64,000 nucleotides of DNA, from NCBI GenBank assembly GCA_964393825.1, contig CAYMUY010000009.1:43530-107529 (forward strand), given 5' to 3'. Shown in pieces: positions 17,980 through 26,627 of the stretch. The position numbers were made by a program, and so were the translations under genes. Under the pieces are notes generated by a model, which was not told where the DNA came from, made no database searches, and was given only the letters and a program-made list of their open reading frames with translations. The stretch's first letter is position 1. Each line of letters starts with the position of its first letter. Source of the stretch: PFJX01 sp964393825 (GTDB taxonomy: Bacteria; Pseudomonadota; Gammaproteobacteria; Burkholderiales; Thiobacillaceae).

Positions 17980-18033
17980 GTAGCGCCGGCTTCTAGCCGG
18001 CTGTTTCAAAAGCCGGCTGGAAGCCGGCGCTAC
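17980..18033. repeat. GTAG-headed REP pair (REPIN-like inverted repeat)
   Basis: 54 bases: a 23-base arm starting GTAGCGCCGGCTTC, an 8-base loop GTTTCAAA, and a 23-base inverted arm ending GCCGGCGCTAC. The arms match at 22 of 23 positions. Each arm begins with GTAG followed by its own small palindrome, the hallmark of REP sequences mobilised by RAYT transposases. It occupies nearly the whole gap between the dehydrogenase and epimerase genes. Confidence 0.88.
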
Positions 18034-18034
18034 A

Positions 18035-19318
<1,284 letters not shown>

Positions 19319-19395
19319 GACGACTCCTCTATAAGAAACCCGGTCATTCTAATGGCGATTGTGCGTGGCATCATGACGGCATGGAGGACTTCCCG

Positions 19396-20175
19396 ATGCT
19401 TTGTTCCAACATTTTTCGGATGTTCGCGCTATCCGGCCTGCTGCTCGCACCATCCGCCCATGCGGACATCGTCGATCTGCTGCCGCGGATCAAGCCCGCC
19501 GTGGTCGGAGTCGGCAGCCAGCACCCCTTGCGCAGTCCGCGCATCCGCATGAGCGGTACCGGTTTCGTGGTGGCCGATGGTCAGTACGTCGTGACCAACG
19601 CCCACGTGCCCCCCAGCCTGCTGGAGACGGAAAAGGGCGAGACACTGGCGGTGATGCTGCGCGGGCCTGCAGGGCCGAACTCGGTGGAGATGCGTCGCGC
19701 CGAGAAGGTGGCTAGCGACTCCGAGCACGATCTGCTGCTGCTCAAGATCGATGGACCTCCCTTGCCCGCGTTGAAACTGGGCCGATCCGATCAGGCAAGG
19801 GAAGGGCAGCAGTTCTATTTCACCGGCTATCCGATCGGCGCCGTGCTCGGCCTCTATCCCGCCACCCATCGCGCCGGCCTCGCCGCCATCGCGCCGATCT
19901 ACAGCCGAGTCGATTCGGTGAAGCGGCTGACGCCGCGCCTCATCCGCCAGGCAAATGACCCTTTCCTGATCTTTCAGCTCGATGCCACCGCCTACCCCGG
20001 CAATAGTGGCAGCCCGGTCTACGATCCCGGCAGCGGTGAGGTCATCGCGGTAGTCAACTCGGTGTTCGTCAAGGGCAGCAAGGAAAGCGCTCTGAAGGAT
20101 CCCAGCGGGATCTCTTATGCGATTCCGGTGCGATATGTGCGCGAACTGCTGGAAGACGCCGGCCTGACCCCCTGA
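19396..20175 (+). CDS. Periplasmic trypsin-like serine protease
   Basis: 259 aa, secreted: signal peptide about residues 1-24 (ending SAHADIVD). The chymotrypsin-fold triad is visible as His in YVVTNAHVPPS, Asp in SEHDLLLLKID and Ser in TAYPGNSGSPVYD. It is related to HtrA/DegP proteases but ends after the protease domain without a PDZ domain. Start at the ATG at 19396 with GGAGGA seven bases upstream; an earlier ATG at 19381 overlaps that site. Substrate unknown; an envelope quality-control role is inference. Confidence 0.88.
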   Translation: MLCSNIFRMFALSGLLLAPSAHADIVDLLPRIKPAVVGVGSQHPLRSPRIRMSGTGFVVADGQYVVTNAHVPPSLLETEKGETLAVMLRGPAGPNSVEMRRAEKVASDSEHDLLLLKIDGPPLPALKLGRSDQAREGQQFYFTGYPIGAVLGLYPATHRAGLAAIAPIYSRVDSVKRLTPRLIRQANDPFLIFQLDATAYPGNSGSPVYDPGSGEVIAVVNSVFVKGSKESALKDPSGISYAIPVRYVRELLEDAGLTP

Positions 20176-20183
20176 GGCGCGCC

Positions 20184-20606
20184 ATGTTTCCCCTGCCCCT
20201 GCTGATCCAGCCGCGCGCCTCGGCAATCGCCACGGGCCTGCTGTGGACGACACATCTCGCGGCCCTGGCGGCGCTGCAGTATGCCAGTCTGCCGGTGGTG
20301 GCGTATCTGGTGGGGACGTTGACACTGACTGCCAGCCTTGCATTTCACCTGCGTCGGTCGCCGCCCCCGCGCCTGCGCTGCAAGGCGGATGGACAGCTGG
20401 AAATCCAACGCGACGCCGGCTGGAAGACCGCCAGCGTATTGCCCGGGAGTGTGGCGCTGCCCTGGCTCATCGTGCTGCGCTGGCGGGAAAATGATCGCCA
20501 CCACAGTCTGCTGCTGCCCGCCGATGCGCTGCCCGCGCCGATGCATCGACGCTTGCGTGTCTGGCTGCACTGGAAGTCGGGCGCCCAGGATGCCGTGCTG
20601 CGATAG
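20184..20606 (+). CDS. YgfX/CptA-like membrane protein
   Basis: 140 aa. The N-terminus MFPLPLLIQPRASAI is followed by two adjacent hydrophobic helices (about residues 15-32 and 36-53), then a cytoplasmic beta-rich tail with LPWLIVLRW and LLPADALP, which match the YgfX pattern. In E. coli YgfX is the partner of SdhE and has been described as a toxin. No SdhE gene is adjacent here, so a toxin role is not implied. Follows the protease gene by 8 bases. Confidence 0.65.
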   Translation: MFPLPLLIQPRASAIATGLLWTTHLAALAALQYASLPVVAYLVGTLTLTASLAFHLRRSPPPRLRCKADGQLEIQRDAGWKTASVLPGSVALPWLIVLRWRENDRHHSLLLPADALPAPMHRRLRVWLHWKSGAQDAVLR

Positions 20607-20637
20607 AATCCGCATATTCTGAAATTCGGAGTGCTCG

Positions 20638-20904
20638 ATGGCCTCGCAACAAATCAACGTGCTGTATTTCGGTCATCTTGTGTCCATGCTCGGGCGCGAG
20701 AGCGAGGTCATGTTCCTGCCGCTTACCGTCAAGGACATCCAGGCGCTGATGAGCCATCTGGCGCGGCGTGGCGATCAGTGGCAGAGCCTGTTCGGCAATC
20801 CCCCGCCCAGCCTCAGGATCACGGTCAACAAGCAGTTTGCGGAGGCGGCCACCCCGATCAAGGGGGGCGATGAAATCGCCTTCGTGGCTTTCAGCATGGC
20901 CTGA
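20638..20904 (+). CDS. MoaD/ThiS-like beta-grasp protein lacking terminal Gly-Gly
   Basis: 88 aa. The order INVLYFGHLVSMLGRE, PLTVKDIQALMSHL, LRITVNKQFA and IKGGDEIAF matches the MoaD small-subunit fold closely. It ends AFVAFSMA instead of the C-terminal Gly-Gly needed for adenylation and thiocarboxylate formation. It could be a degenerate or repurposed sulfur-carrier fold. It has its own CGGAG box and sits between the YgfX-like gene and lnt, not with molybdopterin genes. Confidence 0.75.
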   Translation: MASQQINVLYFGHLVSMLGRESEVMFLPLTVKDIQALMSHLARRGDQWQSLFGNPPPSLRITVNKQFAEAATPIKGGDEIAFVAFSMA

Positions 20905-20924
20905 GACGGATCGGCGCCACACTC

Positions 20925-22394
20925 ATGAATGCCATTTTGGCGGCGCCGCGCACCTTGCCGCTGGTCGCCATGCTGCTCGGGGCGGCCAGCGTGCTCGGCT
21001 TCGCGCCCTTCGTCTGGTTTCCGCTGCCCATCCTGAGCCTGGCGCTGCTGTTCAGCTTGCTGCGGCAGGCGACGCCGCGCCAGGCCTTCGCGGCAGGCTG
21101 GGGCTATGGCTTCGGCATGTTTCTGGCAGGGGTGTCCTGGATCTACGTCAGCCTTGCCACCTATGGCGGCATGCCGATGCCGCTGGCGGTGCTGGCGACG
21201 CTGCTGTTCTGTGCGGTGGTCGCGCTCTATCCCGCGCTCGGTCTTTGGCTGGGCACGCGGCTGACGCGGCCGGGCTGGGCCCGGATGGCGATCGCCCTGC
21301 CCGCCGGCTGGGCCTTGCTGGAATGGACGCGGGGCTGGTTCCTGACCGGCTTCCCCTGGCTGGCACTGGGTTATTCGCAGGTGCCGCACAGCCCGCTGCT
21401 CGGCTATGCGCCGCTGTTCGGTGTCTATGGCGTTGGCCTGCTGGCCGCGCTCAGTGCCGGCGCCTTGACCACCCCGCGCCTGCGCGTGCTGGTCCTGCTG
21501 CTCCTGGTCTGGGCGGGCGGCTGGATGCTCAAGGGTACGAGCTGGACCCACCCCGTCGGTGAGCCGGTCAAGGTGACCCTGTTGCAGGGCAATGTGGCGC
21601 AGGAAATGAAGTTCCGCCCGGAAATGCTCGATCGGACCCTGCTCGATTACGGGCGCGCGGTGCTGGCCAGCGACGCACGCCTGATCGTGCTTCCGGAAAC
21701 CGCCCTGCCGGTGCTGCGCCCGCAACTGTCTCCCGACTACCTGGAGATGTTGGCCGAACATGCCCGTCACAACGGCGGCGATGTGGTGCTCGGCATCCCC
21801 GAGATCGAGGGCGAGGCGCGTTACTTCAATAGCGTGATCAGCCTCGGCAGCACTGAGGAAGGGCGATACCGCAAGGTCCATCTGGTGCCCTTCGGCGAAT
21901 TCCTGCCTTCCGGTTTTGCCTGGGTGCTGCGCATCCTGTCGATTCCCATGTCCGATTTCTCGCGCGGGGAGCCGGGCCAGCCGCCGCTGCGCGCGGCCGG
22001 TCAGAAACTGGCGGTGAACATCTGCTACGAGGACGCCTTCGGCGAGGAGCGCATCGCCGCCGCGCGCGATTCCACCCTGCTGGTCAATGTCAGCAACGAT
22101 GCCTGGTTCGGCGCCAGCCTGGCGCCGCGCCAGCATTTGCAGATCGGCGCCATGCGCTCACTGGAAGCCGGCCGCTGGCAGTTGCGCGCCAACAATACCG
22201 GCTATACCGCCATCATCGACGACCATGGCCGCGTGCGTAACCTGCTCAAGCCCTTCACCCAGGGGGCGCTGGAAGGCAAGGTGCAGGGCATGACCGGCGA
22301 CACCCCCTATCTGCGCTGGGGCAACTGGCCCGTCCTGGCGCTCATCCTGTCGTTGCTCGTCCTCGCCCGGCGCTGGCGCAACCGCCGCGCCTGA
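20925..22394 (+). CDS. lnt: Lnt, apolipoprotein N-acyltransferase
   Basis: Inner-membrane enzyme that N-acylates the lipid-modified Cys of lipoproteins. 489 aa: several N-terminal membrane helices, then a periplasmic nitrilase domain, then a C-terminal helix. Catalytic residues are in VLPETALPV (Glu), YRKVHLVPFGEFLP (Lys) and AVNICYEDAFGE (Cys). NDAWFGASLAPRQHLQ and RANNTG are conserved. The window encodes several lipoproteins (ApbE, Msr fusion, DolP) that would be substrates. Confidence 0.97.
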   Translation: MNAILAAPRTLPLVAMLLGAASVLGFAPFVWFPLPILSLALLFSLLRQATPRQAFAAGWGYGFGMFLAGVSWIYVSLATYGGMPMPLAVLATLLFCAVVALYPALGLWLGTRLTRPGWARMAIALPAGWALLEWTRGWFLTGFPWLALGYSQVPHSPLLGYAPLFGVYGVGLLAALSAGALTTPRLRVLVLLLLVWAGGWMLKGTSWTHPVGEPVKVTLLQGNVAQEMKFRPEMLDRTLLDYGRAVLASDARLIVLPETALPVLRPQLSPDYLEMLAEHARHNGGDVVLGIPEIEGEARYFNSVISLGSTEEGRYRKVHLVPFGEFLPSGFAWVLRILSIPMSDFSRGEPGQPPLRAAGQKLAVNICYEDAFGEERIAAARDSTLLVNVSNDAWFGASLAPRQHLQIGAMRSLEAGRWQLRANNTGYTAIIDDHGRVRNLLKPFTQGALEGKVQGMTGDTPYLRWGNWPVLALILSLLVLARRWRNRRA

Positions 22395-22427
22395 AGCGGG
22401 CACGTTTTTCATCTACATCGCTCATTC

Positions 22428-23498
22428 ATGACCACTCCGATTCGACTCACCCAGTTCTCCCACGGCGGCGGTTGCGGCTGCAAGATCGCCCCCAACGTGC
22501 TGGAGAAGATCCTCGCCGGCACCCCGTTCGCCTCGCATGTGGCGGCAGCCTTTCCCGACCTGCTGGTGGGCATCGAGCATGGAGACGACGCCGCCGTTTA
22601 CAAGCTCAATGAACGGCAGGCGGTGGTGGCGACCACGGATTTCTTCATGCCCATCGTCGACGATCCCTTCGATTTCGGCCGCATCGCCGCCACCAACGCG
22701 CTCTCCGATGTCTATGCGATGGGCGGCCAGCCGCTGTTCGCCCTGGCCATCGTCGGCATGCCGGTGGACAAGCTGGCGCCCGAGGTGATCCGGGAGATCC
22801 TGGCGGGCGGCGAGGCGGTGGCCAAGGCCGCCGGCATCCCCATCGCCGGTGGCCATTCCATCGACGCGCCGGAGCCCATCTATGGCCTGGTCGGCATCGG
22901 TGTGGTCGATCCGGCGCGGGTCAAGAAGAACAGTGGCGGCCAGGCGGGCGACGTGCTCATCCTCGGCAAGCCACTGGGGGTCGGCATCTACTCCGCCGCG
23001 CTCAAGAAGGGCCTGCTCGACGCGGCCGGCTATGCCGCGATGATCGCCGCCACCACCCAGCTCAACACGCCCGGCGCCGAACTCGCCCAACTCGACGGTG
23101 TGCACGCCATGACCGATGTCACCGGTTTCGGCCTGCTCGGGCACGGCCTCGAACTGGCGCGCGGCTCCGCGCTCACCACGCATCTCGAATTCGGCCGCCT
23201 GCCCCTGCTGCCGGGCGTGGCCGACCTGGCACGGGCCGGCCATGTCACCGGCGCCAGCACCCGCAACTGGGCCAGTTATGGGGACGAGGTGGAACTGGCC
23301 GCCGAATGGGCTGGCGACTCAGCCGACTGGCAACGCGCGCTCCTTAGCGACCCGCAGACCAGCGGCGGCCTGCTGGTGTCCTGCGCGGCGGAGTCGGTGG
23401 CGGCCGTGCTCGACGTGTTCGCGCGCCACGGCTTTCCCGAAGCTGCGGTCATCGGCCGCCTGGAGGCGGGCGCGGCGAAAGCGGTGGTGTCCCGCTGA
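22428..23498 (+). CDS. selD: SelD, selenide, water dikinase
   Basis: Makes selenophosphate for selenocysteine and/or 2-selenouridine. 356 aa. The active-site loop reads FSHGGGCGCKI with Cys rather than Sec at the catalytic position, followed by the conserved Lys. ATP/metal motifs HGDDAAVY, TDFFMPIVDDPFDFGRIAA and GGHSIDAPEPIYGL are present. Neither selA/selB nor a selU gene is visible here, so the downstream use of selenium cannot be told from this window. Confidence 0.97.
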   Translation: MTTPIRLTQFSHGGGCGCKIAPNVLEKILAGTPFASHVAAAFPDLLVGIEHGDDAAVYKLNERQAVVATTDFFMPIVDDPFDFGRIAATNALSDVYAMGGQPLFALAIVGMPVDKLAPEVIREILAGGEAVAKAAGIPIAGGHSIDAPEPIYGLVGIGVVDPARVKKNSGGQAGDVLILGKPLGVGIYSAALKKGLLDAAGYAAMIAATTQLNTPGAELAQLDGVHAMTDVTGFGLLGHGLELARGSALTTHLEFGRLPLLPGVADLARAGHVTGASTRNWASYGDEVELAAEWAGDSADWQRALLSDPQTSGGLLVSCAAESVAAVLDVFARHGFPEAAVIGRLEAGAAKAVVSR

Positions 23499-23572
23499 AT
23501 TTCGCCGCCGCCTTCGCCGCCTGGCAAGCGGATGCCGCCCGGCTGGGACCGGCCCATGTCCATCGCGCGGCC

Positions 23573-24205
23573 ATGAAGTTGTTCGAGCTGGCCAGGAGGG
23601 TGGATGAGTCGGCCCGGCACCAGGCAGCCTGGGCGGTGGGCAGCACGCTGTTCTGGCGGGGGCATCTCGCGGATGCGCGCGCATGGCTGCCCGCATCCGC
23701 CGAGGGGCAACGCACCCTGGGCTGGACCCTGGCACTGCTCGGAGAGCGCGAGGCCGCCCTGGCCCTGCCGCGTGACGCCATGCTGCATTTCTATCTCGAT
23801 GCGCCGGAAGCCTGCCTGGCCGCGTTGACCGCGACCGCCGATCCGCTCGAATCGGCACGGAGCGAATTGTTGCGTTACTGGGCGCTCACGCTAATGGGCG
23901 AACAGCCGGATGAAGCTGCCACGCAAGCCGCCCTCGCCAGGCTGCGCCACTTGTCACCTTGTGACGAGGCGCGCGGCATGGCCATCTACGCTGTCGCCGC
24001 CTTCCACCGGCAACCGCGCTACGCCCTGCCCCACCTCGATCACGCGCTCGACCTGTTCGCCCGCTTCGGCCTGCATTACCTGGAGGCACGCCTGCTCGGC
24101 CTGAAGGCGCGCGCGCTCGACGCCGCCGGTCTGCTCGGCGAGGGCGCCCGCTTCCAGCGCGCGGCGACGGAAGCCGGGCGACGCCAAGGCGTGTTGTCCG
24201 CATAG
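23573..24205 (+). CDS. Helical-repeat (TPR-like) protein of unknown function
   Basis: 210 aa, almost entirely Ala/Leu-rich amphipathic helices, consistent with TPR-like repeats (for example YALPHLDHALDLFARFG). No catalytic motif is seen. Protein-like sequence (NFAAAFAAWQADAARLG, then HVHRAAM) continues upstream in frame to about 23495, overlapping the selD stop, where only a CTG could initiate. The real start may therefore be CTG, with the ATG at 23573 internal. Probably co-transcribed with selD. Confidence 0.6.
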   Translation: MKLFELARRVDESARHQAAWAVGSTLFWRGHLADARAWLPASAEGQRTLGWTLALLGEREAALALPRDAMLHFYLDAPEACLAALTATADPLESARSELLRYWALTLMGEQPDEAATQAALARLRHLSPCDEARGMAIYAVAAFHRQPRYALPHLDHALDLFARFGLHYLEARLLGLKARALDAAGLLGEGARFQRAATEAGRRQGVLSA

Positions 24206-24387
24206 TCGCCTCTCGGTCTTGGGAAGCGGCGGCCGCGACAGTGCCGCGCCGAGCCACGTGTCGCGGTGTACCCGGTCGAACGCGACCAGGGGCGTACTTG
24301 ACGCGGCTCATGTTCGCTGGTGACGAGCACAGGCCGACAGGCCCGCCGCCGGTTAGAATGCCTGGCGTTTTCCTTCCTGGCCCGATC
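24206..24387 (+). promoter_or_regulatory. hemE upstream region
   Basis: 182 bases without a gene. A TAGAAT -10-like hexamer lies at 24354-24359, about 30 bases before the hemE ATG. A TTGACG hexamer at 24298-24303 is too far away to pair with it. A hemE promoter here is likely but the exact elements are uncertain. Confidence 0.35.
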
Positions 24388-25452
24388 ATGACCGCTCTCA
24401 AGAACGATACCTTCCTGCGCGCCCTGCTGCGGCAGCCCACCGAGTACACACCGACCTGGCTGATGCGCCAGGCCGGCCGCTACCTGCCGGAATATTGCGC
24501 CACCCGCGCCCGCGCCGGCAGTTTCCTGGACTTGTGCAAGACCCCCAGCCTGGCCACGGAAGTCACCCTGCAGCCGCTGGCCCGCTACAACCTCGACGCC
24601 GCCATCCTGTTTTCCGACATTCTCACCGTGCCCGACGCGATGGGCCTCGGCTTGTATTTTGCGGAAGGGGAAGGCCCGAAATTCGAGCGGCCGCTGCGCG
24701 AGGAATGGGCGATCCGCGATCTCAAGGCGCCGGACCCGCACGATCATCTGCGTTACGTGATGGACGCGGTCTCGGAAATCCGTCGCGCCCTCGATGGCAG
24801 CGTGCCGCTGATCGGCTTTTCCGGCAGCCCCTTCACCCTGTCCTGCTACATGGTCGAGGGTTCCGGCAGCGATACCTACAAGGAGGTGAAAACCCTCATG
24901 TACGCGCGCCCGGACCTGATGCATCACATCCTGGACGTGACCACGCGCGCGGTCATCGACTACCTCAACGCCCAGATCGAGGCCGGCGCCCAGGCGGTGA
25001 TGGTTTTCGATTCCTGGGGCGGCATGCTGTCACAGGCGGCCTACCTGGAGTTCTCCCTGCCCTACATGGCCCGTATCATGGCCGGCTTGACCCGTGAGCG
25101 CGAAGGCCGCGTGGTGCCGCGCATCGTCTTCACCAAGGGTGGCGGCCTCTGGCTGGAACAGATTGCCCAGTGCGGCGCCGACGCCGTCGGGCTCGATTGG
25201 GGTATCGACATCGGCGATGCCCGCCGTCGTGTCGGCGACAAGGTGGCCCTGCAGGGCAATCTCGATCCTTCCGTGCTGTTCGCCCCGCCGGAGGCGGTCG
25301 CCGCCGAGGCGCGCCGGGTGCTCGCCAGCTACGGCCAGGGTTCGGGGCACGTCTTCAACCTCGGCCACGGCATTTCCCAGTTCACCCCGCCGGACAACGT
25401 GCGGGTGCTGGTCGATACGGTGCGCGAGTTCAGTCGCCAGTATCACGTCTGA
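24388..25452 (+). CDS. hemE: HemE, uroporphyrinogen decarboxylase
   Basis: Converts uroporphyrinogen III to coproporphyrinogen III in haem synthesis. 354 aa. Signature motifs PTWLMRQAGRYLPEY near the N-terminus, FSDILTVPDAMG, GFSGSPFTLSCYMVEG, FDSWGGMLS and NLGHGISQFTPPDNV. Start at ATG 24388 gives the usual N-terminus MTALKNDTFLRALLRQP; upstream in-frame sequence is not family-like. Followed by an intrinsic terminator built from a REP-like stem. Confidence 0.98.
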   Translation: MTALKNDTFLRALLRQPTEYTPTWLMRQAGRYLPEYCATRARAGSFLDLCKTPSLATEVTLQPLARYNLDAAILFSDILTVPDAMGLGLYFAEGEGPKFERPLREEWAIRDLKAPDPHDHLRYVMDAVSEIRRALDGSVPLIGFSGSPFTLSCYMVEGSGSDTYKEVKTLMYARPDLMHHILDVTTRAVIDYLNAQIEAGAQAVMVFDSWGGMLSQAAYLEFSLPYMARIMAGLTREREGRVVPRIVFTKGGGLWLEQIAQCGADAVGLDWGIDIGDARRRVGDKVALQGNLDPSVLFAPPEAVAAEARRVLASYGQGSGHVFNLGHGISQFTPPDNVRVLVDTVREFSRQYHV

Positions 25453-25476
25453 CGCGGGTTTCGTCTCCCCCTGTGT

Positions 25477-25500
25477 CGCCGGCTTCCAGCCGGCGTTTTT
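25477..25500 (+). terminator. Intrinsic terminator after hemE
   Basis: Perfect stem CGCCGGCT-TCC-AGCCGGCG (25477-25495) followed by TTTTT. The stem is the core of the REP palindrome at 17.98 kb, but with TGTGT instead of GTAG in front. It may be a REP copy serving as terminator. It abuts the 3' end of the converging YkgJ-like gene. Confidence 0.8.
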
Positions 25501-25757
25501 CATGGCCGCGTCGCCTGTTCCAGCACCGTCAGCCAGGCCAGCGCCCGTTCCCGGTCATGGCCGCACATTTCCAGCGAGGGCTGCAGCCCACCACAGAATG
25601 CCGGCCGCGACGGTTGTCCGAACAACGCACAGCGGTAGTCTTCACGCAGGTGCGCGCACGGCACACCCGCCGGCTTGCCGTGCGGCATTCCCGGCAGAGG
25701 AGAGGTGATGGAGGGCGCTATGCAGCAGGCGCCGCAGCCGGCGCGGCATTCGGGCAC
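25500..25757 (-). CDS. YkgJ-type cysteine-cluster protein (zinc/iron chelating)
   Basis: 85 aa from a GTG at 25757. The sequence PECRAGCGACCIAPSITS then GMPHGKPAGVPC, YRCALFGQP, RPAFCGGLQPSLEMCG matches the small UPF0153/YkgJ family, with eight Cys that could bind a metal or Fe-S cluster. It lies 14 bases after the response-regulator stop and is probably on the same transcript. Function in the family is not established. Confidence 0.8.
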   Translation of the reverse strand: MPECRAGCGACCIAPSITSPLPGMPHGKPAGVPCAHLREDYRCALFGQPSRPAFCGGLQPSLEMCGHDRERALAWLTVLEQATRP

Positions 25758-25771
25758 GCCGCGAGGCGGGG

Positions 25772-26404
25772 TCAGACCCGTTTGTGTTTCTTCAGGTGCT
25801 GCAACACCAGGGTGGCCACCTGCACGCGGTTGTGGAAATTCAGCTTCTGCATGATGTTGGCAAGGTGGTTGCGCACGGTGTTGTCGGAGAGGTTGAGCTT
25901 GCCGCCGATGACCTTGTTGCTGTAGCCCTGGGCCACGTATTCGGCGATCTCCAGCTCGCGCGTCGATAGCCGGGCGAGCGGGTCCTCGCCGCTGCTGCGG
26001 GTGAGCTTTTGCACTACGTGCGGCGGGAAGGCGCCGGCATCCTGCAGCACCATGCCGATGGCATGGCTGATCTGTTCGGTATCGGCAGATTTGAGCAGAT
26101 AGCCGTCGACCCCCGCCTCGATGGCGGCGCGGATCTCCGCGTCCTCGTCCTCCACGGTGAGCACGATGACCTTCATGCCGGCCGCCTTCAGTTGCGGCAC
26201 CACTTCCAGGCCATCGCCGTCGGGCAGGCTGCGGTCGAGGATCACGACCTCCGCCTTGCCGCCGCCATCCAGCCAGGTGCGAACTTCGGCGAGATCCGCG
26301 CATTCGGCGGCAACCTCGAAGCTTTCCTCGGTTTCCAGGGAACGGCGCACGCCGAGCCGCAGCAGAGGGTGATCGTCAACCAGCAGGACATGGATGGTGG
26401 TCAT
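25772..26404 (-). CDS. NarL/LuxR-family response regulator
   Basis: 210 aa. N-terminal receiver domain with acidic pair VDDHP (D10/D11), phospho-acceptor D57 in VVILDRSLPDGDG and the Lys in GYLLKSAD. The C-terminal LuxR-type HTH runs LSTRELEIAEYVAQGYSNKVIGGKLNLSDNTVRNHLANIMQKL. Transcribed divergently from the hybrid sensor kinase at 26.6 kb, its likely partner. Target genes unknown. Confidence 0.93.
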   Translation of the reverse strand: MTTIHVLLVDDHPLLRLGVRRSLETEESFEVAAECADLAEVRTWLDGGGKAEVVILDRSLPDGDGLEVVPQLKAAGMKVIVLTVEDEDAEIRAAIEAGVDGYLLKSADTEQISHAIGMVLQDAGAFPPHVVQKLTRSSGEDPLARLSTRELEIAEYVAQGYSNKVIGGKLNLSDNTVRNHLANIMQKLNFHNRVQVATLVLQHLKKHKRV

Positions 26405-26502
26405 GGCTTAAGGCTCTGGTGAAGGTGGCGGCATGATAGCGCGGGAGAGGGTGGCAAGGGCAATCGGTGGCTGAATCGTCTGTCGCGCGCGACCGGGTGT
26501 TT

Positions 26503-26520
26503 GACATTCCGCTCAATGTC
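26503..26520. promoter_or_regulatory. Perfect inverted repeat between regulator and kinase genes
   Basis: GACATT-CCGCTC-AATGTC, six-base arms around a six-base spacer. It overlaps a TTGACA hexamer (26501-26506). It lies in the 223-base divergent gap, a plausible operator for the adjacent NarL-type regulator. The rest of 26405-26627 shows no gene. Confidence 0.45.
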
Positions 26521-26627
26521 CCGCTCAGCCTGCCGATAAGGGTTATGCGAGGCAGTGTGTCCTGTCTCCCGGTTCGCGTCCCGGGCCTGGGGCGCGAGTG
26601 GTTGCGGATGAAATTGAGGGCCATTCC

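Noticed and set aside
22428..23498. Evidence for selenoprotein synthesis in this window
   Set aside because: selD alone does not prove it; no selA, selB, selC or Sec codon was seen here, and selenouridine use is equally possible.
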